Source of the DNA: Desulfurivibrio alkaliphilus
GTDB lineage: Bacteria; Desulfobacterota; Desulfobulbia; Desulfobulbales; Desulfurivibrionaceae
Assembly (NCBI GenBank): GCA_011048585.1
Contig: DSDS01000078.1
Location: 1-6,337, forward strand
DNA: 6,337 bases
Reading direction: 5' to 3'
A model generated the notes under the pieces. That model ran no database searches. It saw nothing but the letters and a program-made list of their open reading frames with translations, and was not told the origin of the DNA. Shown here piece after piece: positions 1 to 5,356 of the stretch. How positions within the stretch are numbered: position 1 is the first letter of the stretch; every line of letters begins with the position of its first letter. The translations under genes were made by a program, and so were the position numbers.

Positions 1-169
1 GCCTTGGTTCGGGGGGAAGCCCCAACTCCTCCACCGGCCTGGCCTCCATCTCGACGGGAGGCGGGGGCGGGGGAGGTTCCGGTAGCGAAACAGGGGAGAC
101 GGCGCAGCCGGCCAGGAACACCAAGGCCGAAAGCGGTACCACAAACCGGGGCAGTCGGTGCCAGATCAT
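1..169 (-). CDS. Lipoprotein N-terminus, partial (runs off the left edge), coupled to the class A PBP gene
   Basis: I read this short frame directly; only 56 codons lie in the window. It starts at ATG 169-167, which overlaps the PBP stop TGA (168-166) as ATGA, the classic arrangement for translational coupling. A purine-rich GAGGGAG (complement of 177-183) sits 7 nt upstream and supports this start. The product begins MIWHRLPRF, followed by a hydrophobic stretch (residues 10-20) and a lipobox LAGC with Cys22 as the predicted lipidated residue. Residue +2 is Ala, not Asp, so under the gammaproteobacterial rule outer-membrane sorting is expected. A run of seven prolines follows (about residues 32-38), then an acidic stretch containing PVEELG. 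A lipobox plus proline-rich spacer fits an envelope-spanning lipoprotein. E. coli LpoB, the activator of PBP1B, has this layout, and activators of the LpoP type are also lipoproteins. Activator function is inference from position and layout; the functional domain is not visible. Confidence is high that it is a lipoprotein gene, low for its role. Confidence 0.85.
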   Translation of the reverse strand, partial: MIWHRLPRFVVPLSALVFLAGCAVSPVSLPEPPPPPPPVEMEARPVEELGLPPEPR

Positions 170-3100
170 CTAATTTCTCCCTCACGCCAATAGGGTTGAA
201 AAATGCGGGCCGGTTCAAAGGAGCCATCGGAGCCGTGGCGGCCGAAGGTAACGATCCGGGCCGCCGATTTAACCGCAGTTCTGCTTACCACAACACCCTG
301 ACCAGCTTCAACTGGAATCTCCACCTGATCCAGGCGGGGATAGACCACCCCCACCCGATCCCCGCCGGTAAACGCAAAATCGGCCAGATCCAGGGAGGCG
401 GCATGTTCGCCGTGACGGAAGACGGCTTCCGCCAGCCGGGCCCAAATCGGCAAGGCACCGCCGCCGCCGGTTATCCTGGTGGCGCCATGCACCATGGGCT
501 GGTTATCATCATAGCCCACATAGGAGGCGATGGTGTAACCGCTATCCAGACTGAAGGCGCTGCCGTCACCGGGTCCGGGCAGGTAGCCGGCAAAAGCGGC
601 GTTGACGAAGCGGTTGGCGGTGCCGGTTTTGCCGAACAGGGGAACCATCAGGTCCAGTTCTTCCAGCAACTTCTTCCTGGCCGGATCGGGACTGGAGAGC
701 CTCACCTGGTTGTGGGCCGAACGGCCGGTGCCATGCTCCATGGCGTTGAACAGGATGTCGCTGATCGCCAAAGAGACGCGGGGGCCAAACACCCGCCGAC
801 TCTGACGCTGGGGAGCATATATCGGCTCCCCCTCATATGATTCTATCCGCTCGATCACCCCCAGACCACCGCTGTCAACCCGGGCGGCATTAAGGTGCAG
901 GCTGCCGCTGCGCAGAGCTTCAAAGACCCGGGCCAACTCCAGCAAACTGACCGCGTTGGAGCCCAGGGGGAAGGAAAGCACCGGCTCAAGGGGACTTTCC
1001 ACTCCCAGGGTCCGGCTTAAACCAATCAGGTAATGCAGTGAGATCAGGACGCGAAAATCCCGTATCTGATAGAGCACTTCCGGATCATAGGGCGGGAGGG
1101 CGGCCAAGCGACGGTATTCCGTTTCCAGCGACGCTTCCAGCAGGTCAAGGGTCTCCACCCGCAAATCGCCCTCGATCAGCACCTGCCCCCAGAAGAGCCG
1201 GCGGGCTGCCTCCCCTTCGGGCACTATTTCCCGCAGTTGCCCGAGATCCAGAGGCCAGCGGCCGGTGCCGGGATGGCCGGTGGTGTAGACTAGAGTGCCG
1301 TCCCGCTCTCGGTAGAGAGGCAGCAACCCGGTGAATTCATCACTGAGCTCATCATCCTGGAGCTGGGCGATCAGCTCCCGCAACTGATCCCGGGCCGCCA
1401 GATAATCAACGAAGTTACGGGCCAGGATCTTCAGCCGCTCCTGCCCCTCTCGCCGCTCCTGGGCCGTGGCGCCGGGACCGAGAAATTCCGCCTCCACCTC
1501 GGCCCGAAAGCGCTCGAATCCGGCCCCGTATTCGAAGGTTCGCAGCAGCTCATATTCTCCGGGCCGGCCGTCGAAAAGCAGATCCGGCTCCACCGCCGCC
1601 ACCGCCCGTTCGAAGGCGGCCCGGTAGAGGGCGTCCCGATTTACCACCACCCCGTGCCGATCCCTGATCCGGCGGGTATAAGCGGTGGTGCCTTCATTGC
1701 CGGCCCTGGCGAAGCCAAGCCTTTCCACCAGTTCGGCGAAGCGGGCCGGAGGCAGATGATCGCAGAGGTGGTAGAGCAACCAGACCGAGGCCAGATTTTC
1801 GGAGGTCACCCCGGCCCAGCTCAAGGAGACCTGATCATGCTTGATCCCCTGCAGGTGCCGGGGAAAGTACGCCTGGTTCTGGTAAAGAAAAACCTGGCGG
1901 CGATTGTCCAGTAGATCAACACTGTTCCAGCCCAGCTGCAGGGCGGCGGCGTAAACCAGGGGCTTCATCACCGAGCCCATGGGCCGGCGGGCGGTCACCG
2001 CCCGGTTGTAGTGCCGGTTGTCCTGGCCCCCGACCATGGCATGGATCGCCCCCTCCCGCAGAGCCAGAACCCCCCCCTGCAACTCGGGATATTTCTCCAG
2101 ATCGAGCAGGATGTCGCCACCAGCCCTCCGCTCCCGCACGCTGACATAGACCAGGTCACCCACCGCCACCTCTCCCAGCAGACGTTCAAGATCGGCGTTG
2201 CCGGCTTGCCCCCGGCCAGACTGACGATGGCGGGCCAGGGGAGTCAACAGGTTGAAAAGGCCCCGGCGGTCGAGCCAGGCGACCGGTTCCTCGGCGGCCC
2301 GATCCCCGACCTTGGCGGACGCCGGCTCGAAAGCCACTCCTATCCTGGGCTCCTGGGCGGTACCCGCGATCACCGCGATCCGGCCAACGAGGAAAGAGCC
2401 GGGCTGGTCCCACCGCTCCGTCCCGGCAGGCAAGGCCGCGTAAACCGCCTGGGCGGCCCGATGCTCGTAGCCGCCCAGGCTGATATCCAGGCGGGAAAGC
2501 TCCTTGCGCAAGGCGTAGTGGGCCGCCTCCTGCAGATCCCTGTCCACCGAAGTGATGATCCTGATACCCGAAGTGGCCACGTTGTCGATCCCGTGCCGGC
2601 TCAAGGCCTCCACCACCTCGGGCTCGGCCAGCCCCTCCCGGACCAGGTCGAGCATGGTATTGAGCGCGTAGGTCATCCGGCCCTGACGGAAAGGGATCTC
2701 CCGGTCCAGGTTGGCCCGCAACCGCTCCTCGTCGATGAACCCCATCCGCCGCATCTGCTCCAGCACGTAGGTGGTCCGCTGGCGAGCCAGGCGCCGGGCC
2801 CGCTCCTCCGCCTCGTCGCTCCGCTTGATAAAGGGATTGTAGTGGTTGGGGCCCTTGACGCTGCCGGCGATGAAGGCGCTCTCCAGCAGTTCGAGCTCCT
2901 CCACCGGCTTGTCGAAGAAGTAGCGAGCCGCCATCCCCAGTCCCCGACCGTTGCCGCTGACGAAGAACTGGTTGGCGTAAAATTCCAGGATATCTTCCTT
3001 CTCGTAGTGATATTCCAGACGCAGGGCGTAGACCAGCTCCTGGAACTTGGAGACCAGGGAGCGATCCTTGCGCTTGAAGAGATTTTTGGCGGTCTGCTGG

Positions 3101-3474
3101 GTGATGGTGCTGCCGCCCTGGACCACCCGGCGGGCCTTGAGGTTGGCGATGGCGGCCCGGGCTATCCCGCTGAAGTCGATCCCGTAATGCTGAAAAAAAG
3201 AGGAGTCTTCAGCGGCCACGATGGCGTGGACAAAATCAGCCGGAATCCTGGAAAAGGGAACATACTGGCGGTGGGCCTGTTCGAAAAAAACCCCGATCCG
3301 ATTGACCCCGTCCCGGTAGTAAACTGGGCTTTCGATCGCCAGGATCCTTTCGATGTAATCGCGCCTTATCGTCTCGCCGGGGCTTAAGACCACCAGCCAG
3401 CCGTAAGCGGCGGCCAGACCGCCCACACCAACAAAGAACAGGGTGAACAAGAGGTAAAAAGCTTTCTTCAGCAT
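166..3474 (-). CDS. Bifunctional class A penicillin-binding protein (glycosyltransferase GT51 + transpeptidase), unusually long
   Basis: This protein polymerises lipid II into glycan strands and cross-links the stem peptides in the periplasm, anchored in the inner membrane. A single N-terminal membrane segment spans about residues 5-30. The GT51 domain (about 60-250) is intact: EDSSFFQHYGID with catalytic Glu89; GGSTITQQ (120-127); RSLVSKFQE (138-146) with the second glutamate Glu146; KEDILEFYANQFF (159-171); and ESAFIAGSVKGPNHYNP (198-214). Residues about 360-460 look like the OB-type insert common in PBP1A proteins (GDLVYVSV at 439-446). The transpeptidase has SVMK (Ser501, Lys504), SEN (558-560) and KTGT (949-952), so all catalytic motifs are present. 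The SEN-to-KTGT distance is about 390 residues, against about 125-190 in E. coli PBP1B and PBP1A; the excess is a charged stretch of about 200 residues (roughly 597-803). Total length is 1102, against about 850 for the E. coli enzymes. ATG 3474-3472 is the only plausible start: an in-frame stop lies 24 bp upstream with no start codon between. Its ribosome binding site is weak (AGAGAG, 13 nt away). The gene diverges from mltD and is coupled to a downstream lipoprotein gene. Confidence 0.95.
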   Translation of the reverse strand: MLKKAFYLLFTLFFVGVGGLAAAYGWLVVLSPGETIRRDYIERILAIESPVYYRDGVNRIGVFFEQAHRQYVPFSRIPADFVHAIVAAEDSSFFQHYGIDFSGIARAAIANLKARRVVQGGSTITQQTAKNLFKRKDRSLVSKFQELVYALRLEYHYEKEDILEFYANQFFVSGNGRGLGMAARYFFDKPVEELELLESAFIAGSVKGPNHYNPFIKRSDEAEERARRLARQRTTYVLEQMRRMGFIDEERLRANLDREIPFRQGRMTYALNTMLDLVREGLAEPEVVEALSRHGIDNVATSGIRIITSVDRDLQEAAHYALRKELSRLDISLGGYEHRAAQAVYAALPAGTERWDQPGSFLVGRIAVIAGTAQEPRIGVAFEPASAKVGDRAAEEPVAWLDRRGLFNLLTPLARHRQSGRGQAGNADLERLLGEVAVGDLVYVSVRERRAGGDILLDLEKYPELQGGVLALREGAIHAMVGGQDNRHYNRAVTARRPMGSVMKPLVYAAALQLGWNSVDLLDNRRQVFLYQNQAYFPRHLQGIKHDQVSLSWAGVTSENLASVWLLYHLCDHLPPARFAELVERLGFARAGNEGTTAYTRRIRDRHGVVVNRDALYRAAFERAVAAVEPDLLFDGRPGEYELLRTFEYGAGFERFRAEVEAEFLGPGATAQERREGQERLKILARNFVDYLAARDQLRELIAQLQDDELSDEFTGLLPLYRERDGTLVYTTGHPGTGRWPLDLGQLREIVPEGEAARRLFWGQVLIEGDLRVETLDLLEASLETEYRRLAALPPYDPEVLYQIRDFRVLISLHYLIGLSRTLGVESPLEPVLSFPLGSNAVSLLELARVFEALRSGSLHLNAARVDSGGLGVIERIESYEGEPIYAPQRQSRRVFGPRVSLAISDILFNAMEHGTGRSAHNQVRLSSPDPARKKLLEELDLMVPLFGKTGTANRFVNAAFAGYLPGPGDGSAFSLDSGYTIASYVGYDDNQPMVHGATRITGGGGALPIWARLAEAVFRHGEHAASLDLADFAFTGGDRVGVVYPRLDQVEIPVEAGQGVVVSRTAVKSAARIVTFGRHGSDGSFEPARIFQPYWREGEIR
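177..183 (-). promoter_or_regulatory. Ribosome binding site of the lipoprotein gene, inside the PBP coding end
   Basis: On the minus strand the sequence reads GAGGGAG, then AAATTAG, then ATG. The Shine-Dalgarno-like element lies within the last codons of the PBP gene, 7 nt from the lipoprotein start. It fixes that start and implies re-initiation or coupled translation. Confidence 0.6.
1066..1686 (-). other. Extra segment inside the PBP transpeptidase domain (about residues 597-803)
   Basis: After SEN (558-560) the chain continues as expected through LASVWLLYHL and AELVERLGF. The typical next block, a helix leading to a 'SxxLGS...LELA' element, reappears only at RVLISLHYLIGLSRTLGV (808-825) and FPLGSNAVSLLELAR (835-849). 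The residues between are rich in Arg and Glu, largely helical in appearance (for example YELLRTFEYGAGFERFRAEV, 641-660), and match no domain I recognise. The boundaries are estimates from where class A PBP-like text stops and resumes. Base composition does not differ obviously from the flanks, so this looks like an old, integrated part of the protein, not a recent insertion. Confidence 0.6.
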
Positions 3475-3503
3475 GGCAAGGTTGGTACTCTCTGCTTAGG
3501 GCA

Positions 3504-3532
3504 AATCTGCTTGCGCATCGGCGCCGGGTCAA
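3504..3532 (-). promoter_or_regulatory. Candidate sigma70-type promoter for the PBP operon
   Basis: On the minus strand TTGACC (complement of 3527-3532) matches the -35 consensus at 5 of 6 positions. After a 17-nt spacer comes CAGATT (complement of 3504-3509), a poor -10 with 3 of 6 matches. Transcription would start near 3497, leaving a leader of about 22 nt before the PBP ATG. The -35 and spacing are good but the weak -10 keeps this tentative. Confidence 0.35.
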
Positions 3533-3539
3533 GTAAAAA
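3511..3539 (+). promoter_or_regulatory. Weak candidate promoter for mltD
   Basis: TTGCGC (3511-3516), 17 nt, then TAAAAA (3534-3539) gives 3 of 6 and 4 of 6 matches to sigma70 consensus elements. It would overlap the minus-strand PBP promoter candidate and the inverted repeat. The match is close to what chance gives, so this is only a pointer to where a promoter may lie. Confidence 0.2.
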
Positions 3540-3553
3540 ACGGTAATTTTTAC
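3533..3553. repeat. Inverted repeat GTAAAAA-N7-TTTTTAC, possible operator
   Basis: The arms GTAAAAA (3533-3539) and TTTTTAC (3547-3553) are perfect 7-bp inverted repeats separated by ACGGTAA. The repeat sits just upstream of the candidate PBP -35 element, close to the middle of the divergent region, where a dimeric regulator could act on both operons. A terminator is unlikely at this place because no gene ends here and the stem is AT-only apart from its closing pair. Confidence 0.4.
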
Positions 3554-3581
3554 GACTTCCTGATAGTGTTTGATGTTCCAA

Positions 3582-3597
3582 TCTATCCGAAGATAGA
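3582..3597 (+). promoter_or_regulatory. Leader hairpin abutting the mltD ribosome binding site
   Basis: TCTATC (3582-3587) and GATAGA (3592-3597) form a perfect 6-bp stem closed by a CGAA loop. The 3' arm runs into AGAGGAG (3595-3601), so the stem covers the first three bases of the Shine-Dalgarno region and leaves the GGAG core free. It may tune or simply flank initiation; a short AU-rich stem like this is only marginally stable. Confidence 0.35.
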
Positions 3598-3601
3598 GGA
3601 G
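3595..3601 (+). promoter_or_regulatory. Ribosome binding site of mltD (decides the start)
   Basis: AGAGGAG lies 9 nt before ATG 3611. This favours the ATG at 3611 over the in-frame GTG at 3566, which would add 15 residues (beginning MFDVPIYPK) ahead of the signal peptide and has no comparable ribosome binding site. Confidence 0.8.
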
Positions 3602-3610
3602 ATTTTAATA

Positions 3611-5341
3611 ATGAAACCGCACGTCACCACCAACCGGCAGATGCCGGCCCGGCTCTCCCGCGGGGTCACCATGGCGGCCGTGGGGGTCCTGCTGCTCTCC
3701 GGCCTCTGGTCCTGCTCCTTTATGACCGTCGGGGGGGAACTGACGGCCACCGGCGGCGAGCCGGCCCTGGAGTCGTCCGCCGTGGCCGAGGTGGTCGGCG
3801 ACTCACGGATCAGCGGCGAAGAACTGGAACTTACCCCGGCTGAACCGGATCGGTTCCTGGAAGAGGAGCTGGCCCGCTTCCAGGCTCTGGGCGAGTGGGA
3901 CCCGGAGGGCGGCGCACCGGAGGAGCTGGCTGACATCACCTATGACTTTCCGGTTATCATCAACAAGCACGTTGAGTTCTACCTGGATTTTTTCCAGGGG
4001 GAGATGCGGTCAACCTTCAGCCGCTGGCTGGCCCGTTCCGGCCGCTATGTGCCGCTGATCCGGGAGCAGCTGCGGGAGGCCGGCCTGCCGGAGGATCTGG
4101 CCTACCTGCCGATGATCGAGAGCGGCTACAACCTCACCGCCTATTCCCGGGCCCGGGCCGTGGGGCCCTGGCAGTTCATGGCCCCCACCGCCCGCCAGTA
4201 CGGCCTGGTGATCAACGACTACGTGGACGAGCGCCGCGACCCCATCCGCTCCACCCAGGCCGCCATCCGCTTCCTGAGCGATCTCCACGACGAGTTCGGC
4301 TGCTGGCAGCTGGCGGTGGCTGCCTACAACGCCGGCGGCGGCCGGATCCGCGGAGCCATCCGCCGCTTCGACTCGGAGAATTTCTGGGAGATCTCCCAGA
4401 ACAACCATTTGAGCCGGGAGACCCGCCACTATGTACCCAAGCTGATCGCCGCGATAATCATCGCCAAGAACCCGACTGAGTACGGTTTCGACAATATAAC
4501 ATACGACGAACCCCTGCGCTACGAAACCATCGAGGTAGCGCGCTGGACCTCCCTGGAGGCGGTGGCCCTGGCGGGAGGGCTGGACCTGGAGGAGCTCCAT
4601 GACCTGAACCGGCAACTGCGCCGACTGGTAACCCCTCCCGAGGCGGCCCGCTACACCCTGCGCCTGCCGGCGGGCAGTAGAGAGCTGGTGGCGAAAAACC
4701 TGCCCCGGGTAAGGGCCGTGGCCCAGGTTGAATACCGAACCCACATAGTGCGCCAGGGCGACACCCTGACTCGAATCTGCAACAACTACAACATCAATAA
4801 AACCACCCTGCTCAAGGTTAACAGCCTGCGCTCCGAGCAACTGGTTGTCGGCCAGCGCCTGCGCATTCCGGTGCAGACCACCGCCTACCGGCTGCAGGAC
4901 CAGGACGCAGCTCCCGACAGTCACCAGGCCGGCCTGACCGGCGGCACCGCTGGCGGCCTGGTCCTGCACACCATAAAGCCGGGAGAAACACTCTGGACCC
5001 TGTCCCGCCGCTACGGCGTGAATGTCCAGACCATCGCCGCCTGGAACGGGCTTAGCGACCCCAGCCGAATCAGGGCCGGCCAACAACTGGCCCTTTACTT
5101 CGCCCCGACCCCCGGGGAAAGCGGCGACACCCAGGCCACCCTGGCCTCCGCTGCCAAACAGCCCCCCTCCGCCACCCCGGAGGTCACCTATTACCAGGTC
5201 CGTGGCGGCGACACCCTCTGGTCCATCGCCCGAAAATTCCAGACCACTCCCCGCCGGATCCAGGAGTGGAACCAGCTCAACGGCGATCTGATCCACCCCG
5301 GCACAAGACTGATCCTCAGACTGGCGGAGTTCACCTCCTAA
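3611..5341 (+). CDS. mltD: MltD-type membrane-bound lytic murein transglycosylase with three LysM repeats
   Basis: The enzyme cleaves the MurNAc-GlcNAc glycosidic bond of peptidoglycan non-hydrolytically, leaving 1,6-anhydroMurNAc ends, and probably acts from the outer membrane. With the start at ATG 3611 it has 576 residues, against about 450 for E. coli MltD. Residues 1-35 form a lipoprotein signal: positive N-region, hydrophobic AAVGVLLLSG, and an atypical lipobox LWSC with Cys35 (Trp at -2). An acidic linker follows (about 41-110). The MltD-like lead-in (FPVIINKHVEFYLDFFQ, 113-129, through GLPEDLAYLP) precedes the SLT domain (about 150-290): catalytic Glu170 in MIESGYN, AVGPWQFMAPTARQYGL (183-199) and AVAAYNAGGGRI (235-246). 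Three LysM repeats bind glycan: about 376-420 (HIVRQGDTL), 451-497 (HTIKPGETLW) and 526-570 (YQVRGGDTLW), separated by low-complexity linkers. E. coli MltD has two LysM repeats, so this one carries an extra copy. It heads a two-gene operon with the downstream SDR and diverges from the PBP gene. Confidence 0.95.
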   Translation: MKPHVTTNRQMPARLSRGVTMAAVGVLLLSGLWSCSFMTVGGELTATGGEPALESSAVAEVVGDSRISGEELELTPAEPDRFLEEELARFQALGEWDPEGGAPEELADITYDFPVIINKHVEFYLDFFQGEMRSTFSRWLARSGRYVPLIREQLREAGLPEDLAYLPMIESGYNLTAYSRARAVGPWQFMAPTARQYGLVINDYVDERRDPIRSTQAAIRFLSDLHDEFGCWQLAVAAYNAGGGRIRGAIRRFDSENFWEISQNNHLSRETRHYVPKLIAAIIIAKNPTEYGFDNITYDEPLRYETIEVARWTSLEAVALAGGLDLEELHDLNRQLRRLVTPPEAARYTLRLPAGSRELVAKNLPRVRAVAQVEYRTHIVRQGDTLTRICNNYNINKTTLLKVNSLRSEQLVVGQRLRIPVQTTAYRLQDQDAAPDSHQAGLTGGTAGGLVLHTIKPGETLWTLSRRYGVNVQTIAAWNGLSDPSRIRAGQQLALYFAPTPGESGDTQATLASAAKQPPSATPEVTYYQVRGGDTLWSIARKFQTTPRRIQEWNQLNGDLIHPGTRLILRLAEFTS

Positions 5342-5345
5342 GGTG
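5332..5345 (+). promoter_or_regulatory. Small hairpin at the mltD/SDR junction overlapping the SDR ribosome binding site
   Basis: CACCT (5332-5336), loop CCTA, AGGTG (5341-5345) forms a 5-bp stem. The 3' arm is part of AAGGTGG (5340-5346), the only Shine-Dalgarno-like sequence before the SDR ATG at 5357 (10 nt away). Ribosomes finishing mltD at TAA 5339-5341 would open the stem, which would couple the SDR to mltD translation. The stem is short, so this is tentative. Confidence 0.3.
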
Positions 5346-5356
5346 GGCTTAACTCC

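Larger units (their letters stand above)
3475..3610. promoter_or_regulatory. Divergent intergenic control region between the PBP and mltD genes
   Basis: These 136 bp separate two genes transcribed away from each other, so they must contain the promoters of both arms unless transcription enters from elsewhere. The central part (about 3531-3570) is clearly more AT-rich than the surrounding coding DNA. It contains a 7-bp inverted repeat, a TTGACC element on the minus strand, and near the mltD start a short hairpin and a good Shine-Dalgarno sequence. No small gene with its own ribosome binding site was found here. Confidence 0.7.

Noticed and set aside
4..840. A 278-codon plus-strand frame across the left edge.
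   Set aside because: It is antisense to the PBP C-terminus and the lipoprotein start. The minus-strand reading gives KTGT-region PBP sequence and a clear lipobox, which explains the same DNA better.
2011..3387. A 458-codon plus-strand frame opposite the PBP gene.
   Set aside because: It lies wholly antisense to the GT51 and early transpeptidase coding region, shows no domain and has low-complexity Gly/Pro/Leu-rich composition; it is a shadow of the PBP codon bias.
166..3474. Naming the PBP as mrcA/ponA or mrcB/ponB.
   Set aside because: The domain content supports class A PBP, and the OB-like insert leans to PBP1A, but the length and large insertion differ from both, so no symbol is given.
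3533..3553. The inverted repeat read as a rho-independent terminator.
   Set aside because: It lies between two gene starts, the stem is almost purely A-T, and no transcript from a complete gene would end here.
3566..3610. A longer mltD start at GTG 3566.
   Set aside because: It adds MFDVPIYPKIEEILI before the signal peptide and lacks a good ribosome binding site, whereas ATG 3611 has AGAGGAG at 9 nt.
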